Source: an uncultured Oscillospiraceae bacterium
GTDB lineage: Bacteria; Bacillota; Clostridia; Oscillospirales; Ruminococcaceae
Reading direction: 5' to 3'
NCBI GenBank assembly: GCA_910587135.1
Contig: CAJULF010000077.1
Location: 1-10,692 of the forward strand
Length of the DNA: 10,692 nt
Every line of letters begins with the position of its first letter. Position 1 is the stretch's first letter. The translations under genes and the position numbers were made by a program. This document shows positions 1 through 6,199 of this stretch, piece by piece. The notes beneath the pieces were generated by a model that worked only from the letters and a program-made list of their open reading frames with translations, was not told the origin of the DNA and made no database searches.

Positions 1-48
1 TTTCGCTGGCTTTTATCCGCATTATTCTCAAAAGATACTAAACAGGCT

Positions 49-380
49 CTAAGTCAACCTTTATATACAGTCTGCAGCCGCTTTTCAGCGGCGGGAAAGT
101 GTATATAAAGTTTGACCTAAAGCGAATTATTAAAAAATTTCAAAATTCCCGCAATCACACGCCGTTCGCTGCGCAAGGTTTTGCGCAAACAGCTGCAAAA
201 CTCCACAAGCAGCCATGCGCATATTGCGCAAAACCACATCCGCTCGATTGCGGGAACCGGTCGGAATTTGCTTCGCAAATTCCGACACTGTTTGAAATTT
301 CATGCGCCGACAATGCGTGGCAAATAGGCTTTTTCTACAAGCTGACTGCCGCTTTTAAGCGGCAGTGCAGTATGTATATA
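49..380. repeat. Dispersed palindromic intergenic repeat, copy A (composite)
   Basis: This gene-free stretch is a mosaic of inverted repeats. The module TGTATATAAAGGTTGACCT occurs inverted at about 52-70 and in forward orientation, with minor changes, at 100-118. The two copies flank the hairpin GCCGCT/AGCGGC (77-82/87-92). A second hairpin (345-354 with 357-366, ten perfect pairs) is again followed by TGTATATAAA (374-383). Inside lie a 12-bp perfect inverted repeat GGTTTTGCGCAA/TTGCGCAAAACC (177-188/224-235) and a 12-bp stem with a 3-nt TTC loop (260-271/275-286). Related copies lie near 2601, 4053, 7547 and 10572. An open frame crosses the element but has no ribosome binding site and consists of repeat sequence, so I do not call it a gene. 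Bases 1-48 hold nothing I recognise. Confidence 0.8.
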
Positions 381-403
381 AAAGCTGAAAGTGTTTTTCA
401 CAA

Positions 404-1582
404 TCACAATCCCAGTGCCTTTTTAAGGTCATCTGTCCTGTCCGTTTTCTCCCAAGCTACTCCAAGCTCTTCCCTGCCCATATGGCCATAGGCGGCGAGC
501 TGCTTATATTGAGGCTTTCTGAGATCCAGCGTCTTGATGATAGCCGCGGGACGAAGATCGAACACTTCGCGCACTGCCTCGGCAATTTTGTCATCATCAA
601 CCTTGCCCGTTCCGAAGGTATCCACCATGACCGACACGGGGCGAGCCACTCCGATTGCGTATGCGAATTGAACCTCCGCGCGCTCCGCAAGCCCTGCAGC
701 CACGATATTCTTGGCAACGTAACGCGCCATATAAGCCGCCGAGCGGTCAACCTTGGTCGGATCCTTGCCTGAGAACGCCCCGCCGCCGTGGCGCGAGTAT
801 CCTCCGTATGTATCAACGATGATTTTTCTTCCAGTAAGCCCGCTGTCGCCCATAGGACCACCCACCGTGAACCGCCCCGTGGGATTGACATAATATTTTG
901 TCTCTTCGTCCAGAAGCTCCGCGGGAACGGTTGGCTTCACAACCTTTTCAATAATGTCCGCCCTGATTTTTTCCAGTGTAACGCAGTCCTTATGCTGCGA
1001 GGAGACAACAACGGTATCAACGCGTGTCGGCTTTCCGTTGTCATACTCCACAGTGACCTGTGTTTTTCCGTCGGGAAGCAGATAGTCCAGTTCCCCGCTT
1101 TTGCGAACCTCTGTCAGCCTTTTTGCCAGCTTGTGAGCCAGACTTATCGGCATTGGCATAAGCTCGGGTGTTTCCGTGCAGGCATAGCCGAACATCATGC
1201 CCTGGTCGCCCGCACCCGTGTCGTTGGCGTTTTGCTCCCTGCCCTCAAGCGCGTTGTTTACACCCATAGCGATATCGGGTGACTGCTTGTCAAGTATAGT
1301 GTAAACCGCGCAGCTGTTTCCGTCGAATCCGTATTCCGATTTGTCGTACCCTATGTCGCATACGACCTTGCGCACTATCGACGCAATATCTATCTGCGCG
1401 CTTGTGGTAATTTCTCCCATAACCGTAACAACGCCCGTAGTTGCAGTGGTTTCGCAGGCAACTCTTCCCATAGAGTCCTGAGCCAGAATAGCGTCCAGAA
1501 CCGCGTCGGAAATATTGTCGCAAATCTTGTCGGGATGTCCCTCCGTAACGCTTTCGGAGGTAAAAAGCTTTTTTGTGATCAT
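404..1582 (-). CDS. metK: S-adenosylmethionine synthetase (methionine adenosyltransferase)
   Basis: This cytoplasmic enzyme makes S-adenosylmethionine from L-methionine and ATP, releasing phosphate and pyrophosphate. The 392-residue product has the usual family length. It carries the N-terminal GHPDK motif (15-19), the family signature GAGDQG (123-128) and the glycine-rich signature GGGAFSGKD (266-274). I chose the ATG at 1582: the ribosome binding site AAAGGA ends about seven bases before it. The ATG at 1588 lies only two bases from that site. The longer frame from 1687 begins inside the riboswitch terminator and cannot be the start. The gene stands alone and is controlled by a SAM-I riboswitch, so its product represses its own synthesis. 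No canonical terminator follows the stop; the nearest hairpin (345-366) belongs to repeat copy A and lacks a T-tract. Identification is secure. Confidence 0.98.
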   Translation of the reverse strand: MITKKLFTSESVTEGHPDKICDNISDAVLDAILAQDSMGRVACETTATTGVVTVMGEITTSAQIDIASIVRKVVCDIGYDKSEYGFDGNSCAVYTILDKQSPDIAMGVNNALEGREQNANDTGAGDQGMMFGYACTETPELMPMPISLAHKLAKRLTEVRKSGELDYLLPDGKTQVTVEYDNGKPTRVDTVVVSSQHKDCVTLEKIRADIIEKVVKPTVPAELLDEETKYYVNPTGRFTVGGPMGDSGLTGRKIIVDTYGGYSRHGGGAFSGKDPTKVDRSAAYMARYVAKNIVAAGLAERAEVQFAYAIGVARPVSVMVDTFGTGKVDDDKIAEAVREVFDLRPAAIIKTLDLRKPQYKQLAAYGHMGREELGVAWEKTDRTDDLKKALGL

Positions 1583-1674
1583 GTTCATTTCCTTTCGTTT
1601 TGTCAAATACCGCCGCCCCTTGAGAACGTGCTTTTTTATCTGCCCGCGCACTGATGGGAACAGCGTAACGATAT

Positions 1675-1702
1675 AACAAAAACTCACTCCTTAAGGAGTG
1701 AG
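1675..1702 (-). terminator. Intrinsic terminator of the SAM-I riboswitch
   Basis: On the minus strand the arm CTCACTCC (1702-1695), a TTAA loop and the arm GGAGTGAG (1690-1683) form a perfect 8-bp hairpin followed by TTTTTGTT (1682-1675). The same CACTCC arm can pair instead with GGAGTGA at 1722-1716, just behind the aptamer. That gives the alternative antiterminator expected of an OFF switch: bound SAM stabilises P1 and frees the terminator arm. Confidence 0.93.
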
Positions 1703-1715
1703 CACAGTCGCTTTT

Positions 1716-1836
1716 TCACTCCTCATCTCTCGGTTAAACCGCAGGAAGTAGCACCTTTTCCCGTTACGGGATAGGTTGCCGGGCTTTGTAAGGACCAGTC
1801 CCTCGCTTTTTCAAGCTAAAGCCTCTCTTGATAAGG
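1716..1836 (-). ncRNA. SAM-I (S-box) riboswitch aptamer
   Basis: Read on the minus strand, the RNA begins CUUAUCAAGAGAGG (1835-1822) and contains the conserved blocks GAGGGACUGG, CCCGGCAACC and GGUGCUA...UUCCU. It ends in GAGAUGAG, whose GAUGAG pairs with the initial CUUAUC to close P1. The P4-like hairpin GCGGUUUAACCG is also visible. These are the defining elements of the S-box family that binds S-adenosylmethionine. It lies in the metK leader, followed by a terminator and then the start codon about 90 nt further on. The established role is premature termination when SAM is abundant. Confidence 0.97.
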
Positions 1837-1851
1837 TTTTTGTCGATATAT

Positions 1852-1880
1852 AGTATATCATATTTCTTTTCCCATGTCAA
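1852..1880 (-). promoter_or_regulatory. Vegetative promoter of metK
   Basis: On the minus strand a perfect -35 TTGACA (1880-1875) is followed by a 17-base spacer and the -10 TATACT (1857-1852), with a TG one base upstream of the -10 (extended -10). The predicted transcript starts near 1845, about ten bases before the riboswitch aptamer, which fits the leader exactly. Confidence 0.9.
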
Positions 1881-1959
1881 GACTTTATCTGAGATATATT
1901 TAAATTTTCAGAAGATTATTTATTCTTTTTGTATTTCAAACAATGTTGTCATTTGCGCA

Positions 1960-1992
1960 AAATAATTAACGCCGCAGAAATACCCTGCGGCG
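1960..1992 (-). terminator. Probable terminator of the ComFB-domain gene
   Basis: An 8-bp GC-rich stem, CGCCGCAG/CTGCGGCG (1992-1985 with 1977-1970 on the minus strand), with a 7-nt loop is followed by the T-rich run TTAATTATTTT. It lies just past the stop codon at 2046 and faces away from that gene. The T-tract is interrupted, so efficiency is uncertain. Confidence 0.7.
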
Positions 1993-2045
1993 CTCATAAA
2001 ACTCATATGTCAATAGCAGCTATGACCGATTGATCAGAACCCGCC

Positions 2046-2321
2046 TCAAGATTGAGGTTTGTCATGGGAAGGATGATCAGCTACCTTTCTGATTGCTTTG
2101 GAAATAGCTATGGTAATATCCGCGGAATTTTGAATGATGCCGGCATCCAGCTTTGAAAAAAGCTCGCCGTTATGGGTATTCACATATTTTGAAGGCAGAC
2201 TGTTAAGCGCTATCGCCTTCATATCCTCAAAGCATCGTTCGCATTTGCAGCAGGTCTCACCCTCCAGCATCATCCTGAGCTTATCATCTATAAGACCTTC
2301 CATTGTATTAACAAGTGCCAT
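2046..2321 (-). CDS. ComFB-domain protein (late competence ComFB-like)
   Basis: This small 91-residue cytoplasmic protein covers essentially one ComFB-type domain. The family pattern is visible: an N-terminal helix with NTMEGLIDDKL, the cysteine cluster CCKCERC (24-30), then a D/ALN-LPSKYV-T-GEL-K pattern (about 33-59). The cysteines are well placed to bind a metal, probably zinc, as reported for Bacillus ComFB. ComFB lies in the comF competence operon of Bacillus but its role there is unclear, and cyanobacterial ComFB-like proteins are described as cyclic-dinucleotide receptors. Here no ComFA or ComFC is next to it; the gene has its own promoter and terminator. The start is supported by GGGAGG eight to nine bases upstream. 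Family assignment is good; the cellular role here is unknown. Confidence 0.82.
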   Translation of the reverse strand: MALVNTMEGLIDDKLRMMLEGETCCKCERCFEDMKAIALNSLPSKYVNTHNGELFSKLDAGIIQNSADITIAISKAIRKVADHPSHDKPQS

Positions 2322-2355
2322 TGTACGACCCTCCCACTAAATACCTATTGTCTAT

Positions 2356-2384
2356 ATTCTACAACATTTTTAAAGATTTGTCAA
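2356..2384 (-). promoter_or_regulatory. Vegetative promoter of the ComFB-domain gene
   Basis: On the minus strand TTGACA (2384-2379), a 17-base spacer and TAGAAT (2361-2356) form a near-consensus promoter. The predicted start is near 2349, giving a leader of about 28 nt that contains the ribosome binding site. This shows that the gene is transcribed independently of spo0A. Confidence 0.85.
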
Positions 2385-2427
2385 TAAGTTTTTGTGTTTT
2401 TTTTGAAACAAGAGGGCAAGTTTGCCT

Positions 2428-2461
2428 AAAAAGCATTCAGCCGCCCCATACAATCGGCTGA
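2428..2461 (-). terminator. Possible weak terminator downstream of spo0A
   Basis: On the minus strand a 7-bp stem TCAGCCG/CGGCTGA with an 11-nt loop is followed, after AATGC, by TTTTT. It lies about 275 nt past the spo0A stop, beyond repeat copy B, and immediately upstream of the ComFB promoter. Such a position would insulate the two units. The long loop and gap before the T-tract make it a weak candidate. Confidence 0.4.
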
Positions 2462-2600
2462 GAATGTCTTCGAAAAATGTGAAAGCAAAGTATATTGAAT
2501 GCATTTAAAGGTATTTTAAGCCATTTTCAACATTATTTAACAAAGCCAAACTTTAAGCAACGTAAAAATAAAGAAATCCAAGCCCTGAGAGCTTACGGCA

Positions 2601-2733
2601 ACTGTCCGCCCGCGCATGAATTTCCCGCAACCCGCCGACAAAGCGCAGCGAATCGGAGTTTTGCCGGCGAGATAGCGCAGTTTTCGGCAAAGCCGAAAAC
2701 GCAGCGGTGTGGGAAATTCTTTTTAATAATCTT
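2601..2733 (-). repeat. Dispersed palindromic repeat, copy B
   Basis: This copy lies in minus orientation relative to copy C. The two share three exact blocks in the same order: ATTATTAAAAAGAATTTCCC (2711-2730 here, 4073-4092 in C), TGCGCTATCTCGCCG (2665-2679 and 4123-4137) and TTGCGGGAAATTCATGC (2614-2630 and 4240-4256). The outer blocks contain the terminal inverted repeat GAATTTCCCGCA/TGCGGGAAATTC; its left arm in this copy reads CCCACA, one mismatch. The DNA between the blocks differs: copy B carries a 9-bp hairpin GTTTTCGGC-AAA-GCCGAAAAC (2680-2700). The element starts only four bases after the spo0A stop codon. The rest of the 2322-2734 gap holds only the promoter and hairpin listed. 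Confidence 0.85.
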
Positions 2734-2734
2734 G

Positions 2735-3517
2735 TTATCTGTAAGCAGGAACCGCGTTAGTGTCGCGTGTCTTGAATTTAAGGCGGAGATGATCTGCTAT
2801 AAGCGCGATAAATTCGGAGTTGGTAGGCTTGCCCTTAGATGTGTGAACGGTGTAGGAGAAAATTTTTGTCAGCACATCAATATCGCCCCTGTCCCATGCG
2901 ATCTCGATAGCATGGCGGATAGCCCTCTCAACGCGGGACGAGGTGGTTTGATAGCGCTTTGCGACAGTAGGATAAAGCAGCTTTGTAATGCAGTTTATCA
3001 TTTCGTCATTGTTTACTGAAAGCATGATAGCCGTGCGAAGATAGTGATACCCTTTTATGTGTGCCGGAATGCCAACCTGATGGATTATTTCGGTTACCGC
3101 GCATTCAAGTTCGGTTTCGTCGGGAGCACCCTTGGGCTCTTCCGCACCGCCGCACATATGGTTTATCTTTGACACAAGAAATTCGGGGTCAACGGGCTTT
3201 ACCATCACATAGGAAGCTCCCGCCGACATAGCCTCACGTTCCAGATTTGGGTCGCTTATATTGGATACGATAATTATGTTGGGAACATATTTCTTTTCAT
3301 ACTTCAGCCGCCTTATGACCTCCACCGCGTCGCAGTAGGGCATCTTAGCTTCAAGCACCGCAACGTCGGGCGCTTCGGATTTTATGGAATTAAGCACCGA
3401 ATTACCGTCGCAGTGCCGCGTTATCGCATACATTCCCGAATTTTTGAGCGCTCCCGCCCAAGCCATACCGCAGTCCGCGGTGTCGTTTCCGATAAGTACC
3501 TTGATCTGATTTGTCAT
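2735..3517 (-). CDS. spo0A: Sporulation transcription factor Spo0A, with a Glu in place of the phospho-acceptor Asp
   Basis: Spo0A is the response regulator that commits Firmicutes to sporulation and other stationary-phase programmes by binding DNA. The 260-residue protein has a receiver domain (about 4-122), a short linker and a well conserved C-terminal DNA-binding domain (about 137-250). Hallmarks of the latter are HQVGIPAHIKGYHYLR (146-161), ITKLLYP (177-183), the recognition-helix region SRVERAIRHAIE (194-205) and KPTNSEFIALIAD (230-242). In the receiver, the position of the phosphorylated aspartate (VLD..MP) is VLEAKMP, giving Glu56 (codon GAA). One acidic-pocket residue is Asn11, next to Asp12. 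The accessory Ser85 and Lys107 remain. The start has GGAGGAG about nine bases upstream. It stands alone, without the spoIVB or recN neighbours common elsewhere. Identification is secure; phosphorylation control is probably lost or altered (inference). Confidence 0.96.
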   Translation of the reverse strand: MTNQIKVLIGNDTADCGMAWAGALKNSGMYAITRHCDGNSVLNSIKSEAPDVAVLEAKMPYCDAVEVIRRLKYEKKYVPNIIIVSNISDPNLEREAMSAGASYVMVKPVDPEFLVSKINHMCGGAEEPKGAPDETELECAVTEIIHQVGIPAHIKGYHYLRTAIMLSVNNDEMINCITKLLYPTVAKRYQTTSSRVERAIRHAIEIAWDRGDIDVLTKIFSYTVHTSKGKPTNSEFIALIADHLRLKFKTRDTNAVPAYR

Positions 3518-3659
3518 GTCTTTTTACTCCTCCGTTATGTTAGTTGCCTGTATTCGGCGTCCTCCGAATGTCGGGAAAATGCGGCACTTAATATATGCTG
3601 TGCGCAAATGATTTCCTTTATTTGATAAATTTATAAATAATTTCCATTCGGCATTTTCT

Positions 3660-3688
3660 ATAATAACATAAAATGGAAAAATTTTCAA
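3660..3688 (-). promoter_or_regulatory. Promoter of spo0A
   Basis: On the minus strand TTGAAA (3688-3683), a 17-base spacer and TATTAT (3665-3660) with an upstream TG (extended -10) form a good vegetative promoter. The predicted start near 3653 gives a leader of about 135 nt. The match to sigma-A consensus suggests expression before sporulation; I see no clear sigma-H signature. Confidence 0.75.
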
Positions 3689-4052
3689 GTGTTTTTCTCA
3701 AAATTTTTTCTTTCGCCTTCAATTGCTCCTTTAAAACGTCAAACGCTTTGCAAAAGCGATAACAATCGCGATTTCGCGAAACAAAAAACTTTTGTGCGTG
3801 GCAAAATACTGTCGAAATCTCCGAAAACAGCGCGTAATACAACGGTTTCGGGCTGCTAAAATTCGTTAATATTTGTTAAAATTCTTAACATCTGCAAATA
3901 TTTTTTTATTCTTATTAAGATTTTTGCACATATTAACAAATTTTTATAGCTCATACAAGGGATTATCGCTAATATTTATGCTATCAAGCTGTGTTGCTCT
4001 GAGCGGTTTGACTCCTGATTTTAAGGTGGCTCCGGGCTGAGATGCTGTTAAG
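3689..4052. other. Gene-free AT-rich region upstream of spo0A
   Basis: No convincing gene is visible. Two small hairpins lie at 3744-3758 (CGCTTT/AAAGCG) and 3766-3779 (TCGCGA-TT-TCGCGA). A single 7-base match to the Spo0A box, TGTCGAA, is at 3810-3816. An AT-rich imperfect palindrome spans 3871-3941, with outer arms ATTTGTTAA/TTAACAAAT. A 20-codon frame from 3978 has no ribosome binding site. None of these is strong enough to call a gene or a structured RNA. Confidence 0.5.
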
Positions 4053-4280
4053 ATATGTTGACCAAAAGCTTAATTATTAAAAAGAATTTCCCGCACCGCT
4101 GCAAACAACGCAAAGCGTTGTTTGCGCTATCTCGCCGTAAAAGCTCCGCCCGCTTCGCGGGCTGCGCGGAGTTTTGCGCAAATTACGACATAACATTTTA
4201 AGCATTTCCTTAACTTTTGCGCAAAACCCTCACGGCGGATTGCGGGAAATTCATGCATGGGCGTGCAGTGGATTTCGGCT
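4053..4280 (+). repeat. Dispersed palindromic repeat, copy C
   Basis: The copy starts with a degenerate TATGTTGACCAAAAGC module, then ATTATTAAAAAGAATTTCCC (4073-4092), and ends with TTGCGGGAAATTCATGC (4240-4256). The ends form an inverted repeat GAATTTCCCGCA/TGCGGGAAATTC. Its core holds an 11-bp stem with an AAA loop (4101-4111/4115-4125), a 6-bp stem with a TTC loop (4148-4153/4157-4162) nested in a longer CTCCGC/GCGGAG stem, and the inverted repeat GTTTTGCGCAA/TTGCGCAAAAC (4171-4181/4217-4227). The last pair also occurs in copy A with the same 35-nt spacing. The right boundary is approximate. The element sits past the end of the symporter gene. Confidence 0.85.
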
Positions 4281-4348
4281 TTCAGCGCCTTTGACTTCTC
4301 AATTTTTATGCTATTCTAAGCAAATTATTATTTTATATGATTGGCAGA

Positions 4349-6115
4349 TCATGGCTCTTGTCCGCTGTCGGAATTCCATGCGGATAAGAGTGGCTTCACG
4401 CTGCATCGGCGAAAGATTCTGGATTCGTAATTTTTGGTGATCTCCAGCACTTTTTTTGATAGACACAGCACCGCGAAAAGATTCGGGATAGCCATAAGCC
4501 CATTGACGGTATCAGATATATCCCACACCACGCCAAGCTCAACGCAAGCTCCCACAACTCCCATAACGACAAATGCCGCTCTGAAAGGTATAACCGCTTT
4601 TTCGCCGAAAAGAAACACAGCCGCCTCCGCGCCGAAATGACTCCACCCCAAAACCGTGGAGAACGCGAACAGCAGCACCGCCGCTGCCAGCAGCTTTCCT
4701 GCCGCGCCGCCGAAGCTGCCCGAAAAAGCATAAGTGGCAAGCCCCACACCGTTCAGCGGCGCTATCTCGACCGTTTCTATCAGCGGTCGCGTTTCAGCTT
4801 CATCCAGCCAGAGAAGAGCGCCCGACGCGTCCCGTGACTGTATGCCGCGGATTGTCATGATGTTGGAGAATGTGATATCACCCTCTCCCAACGCAAGCGT
4901 GAACTCTCCACCATAGGCGGTGCGGCAGCGTAGTTCTTTGTCCCCGCCCGCTACGGGCAGCGGCGCCCCGTCGGAAATAAGTCCGCCGCTCTCGGTCAGC
5001 GCAAAATACTGCGTATCAACGGTTATATTATTCAGAGCTTCGGAAGCGGAGGGTGCTCTGCATGGGCTTGCCAGCAGCACGAACGCGGTCAGTGAACACA
5101 TCACAACGGTATCGAAAAACACCTCGAAAATGCTCCACATACCCTGCACTGCCGGCTCTTTGACGTCGCTGGCGGCATGCGCCAGCACCGACGTACCCAA
5201 TCCCGCTTCATTGGAGAATACCCCGCGGCGAATCCCAAAAGAAACGGCTTTTTTTACCGCGAAGCCCGCAACGCCGCCGCCAACCGCGCCAAGTCCGAAA
5301 GCGCTTTCAAATATCCCGCTCAGCATAGAGGGAATACGCGACGCGTTCGCGATAAGTATATAAAGCGAACCGATCAGATAAAACCCCGACATCAGCGGCA
5401 CTATTTTCGCAGTTATACTGCCTATCCGCTTTATGCCGCCCGCCATTACCGCCGCGGCGCAGCCCGCCAGCACCACTCCGGTAATAATCGGCGCTATGCC
5501 GAAATTGACCTTGAGAGCCTCTGCCGCCGCGTTCATCTGCGCCATATCGCCCATTCCGAACGCCGCCAGCACACAAAGCCCCGCGTAAATTACCGAAAGC
5601 GGCTTTGCAAGCGGCTTTGTCGCGCGTCTTTCCGCAAGACCCTCGCGGATATACCGCATAGCCCCGCCGCGCCAGACGCCTTTTTTATCCTTTTTTCTGT
5701 AAAATATCCCCAGAACATTCTCAGCGTAGCCCGTCATCATGCCCAGCACCGCCGAGACCCACATCCAGAACACCGCGCCCGCGCCACCCACGGCAAGCGC
5801 TGTGGATACTCCCGCGATATTTCCCGTGCCGAGCGTCGCCGCAAGGGCGCTGCACATCGCGCGAAACTGAGAGACCGACTCGGTTTTCTCCGCGTCCCCC
5901 GTCTTTCCGAGGGTTTTTACGTCGGATTTTTGTTTGTTTTTCTCCTTGCCGCGTCCCGCGAACACCGTTTTTTTCATGCAGTGACCGAAGCGGCGCAGCT
6001 GAAAAAATTTGCTGCGCAGCGTAAAATATCCCCCTGTAAACAGCATAAGCGCCAGCATGGGCGCTCCCCAGACTATGCCGCTTATTTTACTGTTTATTTC
6101 CGCGAGAAAATTCAT
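4349..6115 (-). CDS. AGCS-family sodium:alanine/glycine symporter with an extra extracytoplasmic insertion
   Basis: This integral membrane protein belongs to the alanine or glycine:cation symporter family (AlsT/DagA/AgcS) and would import small neutral amino acids with Na+ or H+. Family hallmarks are ALAATLGTGNIAGVSTALAVGG..AVFWMWVSA (91-122), AAFGMGDMAQMNAAAEAL (184-201), FSNEAGLGTSVLAHAA (300-315), FAFSTVLGWSHFG (483-495) and NGLMAIPNLFAVLCL (538-552). At 588 residues it is about 100 longer than is usual. The excess is a hydrophilic block (about 350-455), poor in hydrophobic segments, with Cys352 and Cys397. It lies between two membrane segments, on the predicted outer side. The first cytoplasmic loop (about 51-82) is also long and lysine-rich. 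AGGGGG lies seven bases before the ATG. The gene is divergent from the isomerase-like gene. Family assignment is strong; the substrate is inferred. Confidence 0.93.
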   Translation of the reverse strand: MNFLAEINSKISGIVWGAPMLALMLFTGGYFTLRSKFFQLRRFGHCMKKTVFAGRGKEKNKQKSDVKTLGKTGDAEKTESVSQFRAMCSALAATLGTGNIAGVSTALAVGGAGAVFWMWVSAVLGMMTGYAENVLGIFYRKKDKKGVWRGGAMRYIREGLAERRATKPLAKPLSVIYAGLCVLAAFGMGDMAQMNAAAEALKVNFGIAPIITGVVLAGCAAAVMAGGIKRIGSITAKIVPLMSGFYLIGSLYILIANASRIPSMLSGIFESAFGLGAVGGGVAGFAVKKAVSFGIRRGVFSNEAGLGTSVLAHAASDVKEPAVQGMWSIFEVFFDTVVMCSLTAFVLLASPCRAPSASEALNNITVDTQYFALTESGGLISDGAPLPVAGGDKELRCRTAYGGEFTLALGEGDITFSNIMTIRGIQSRDASGALLWLDEAETRPLIETVEIAPLNGVGLATYAFSGSFGGAAGKLLAAAVLLFAFSTVLGWSHFGAEAAVFLFGEKAVIPFRAAFVVMGVVGACVELGVVWDISDTVNGLMAIPNLFAVLCLSKKVLEITKNYESRIFRRCSVKPLLSAWNSDSGQEP

Positions 6116-6171
6116 TTTGCCGCCCCCTATCGTGGTTGTCCGTTTTATTATATTCGTGTGAACGGGCTATT

Positions 6172-6199
6172 ATTTTACCGTTTTTAAAAAACCTGTGAA
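6172..6199 (-). promoter_or_regulatory. Possible promoter of the AGCS symporter
   Basis: On the minus strand TTCACA (6199-6194), a 16-base spacer and TAAAAT (6177-6172) give a fair promoter about 57 bases before the start codon. A perfect TATAAT at 6152-6147 lacks a recognisable -35. A TTGACA at 6228-6223 has no -10 at the right distance. Confidence 0.4.

Noticed and set aside
178..234. CRISPR-like arrangement (short repeats around a 35-nt spacer)
   Set aside because: The arms are inverted, not direct, only one unit occurs per locus, and no cas genes are present. It is kept as part of the palindromic repeat family.
345..366. Perfect 10-bp hairpin downstream of metK as its terminator
   Set aside because: No T-tract follows on the minus strand, and the hairpin belongs to repeat copy A.
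99..491. 130-codon plus-strand frame overlapping the metK 3' end
   Set aside because: It is made of repeat copy A and antisense metK sequence, has no ribosome binding site, and related sequence recurs as intergenic repeats. It is not a credible gene.
1583..1687. N-terminal extension of MetK from the upstream ATG at 1687
   Set aside because: The extension begins inside the riboswitch terminator hairpin, has no ribosome binding site and adds 35 residues absent from the family. The ATG at 1582 has a well-spaced AAAGGA.
3618..3842. 74-codon minus-strand frame upstream of spo0A
   Set aside because: The spo0A promoter lies within it, its composition is that of AT-rich noncoding DNA, and I recognise no domain. 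An AAAGGAG before an internal TTG is too close to the codon to be persuasive.
3861..3941. TTGTTAAAATTC-type repeats resembling a filamentous-phage or plasmid origin
   Set aside because: The similarity is only to AT-rich motifs. No replication gene, iterons or nick-site hairpin is visible, and the palindrome is weak.
3978..4040. 20-codon plus-strand frame (MLSSCVALSG...)
   Set aside because: No ribosome binding site or recognised homology is visible, and it lies in a repeat-rich gap. Too short to support.
5177..6187. 336-codon plus-strand frame antisense to the symporter
   Set aside because: It is a shadow of the AGCS gene caused by GC-rich codon use. The opposite strand shows clear family motifs throughout.
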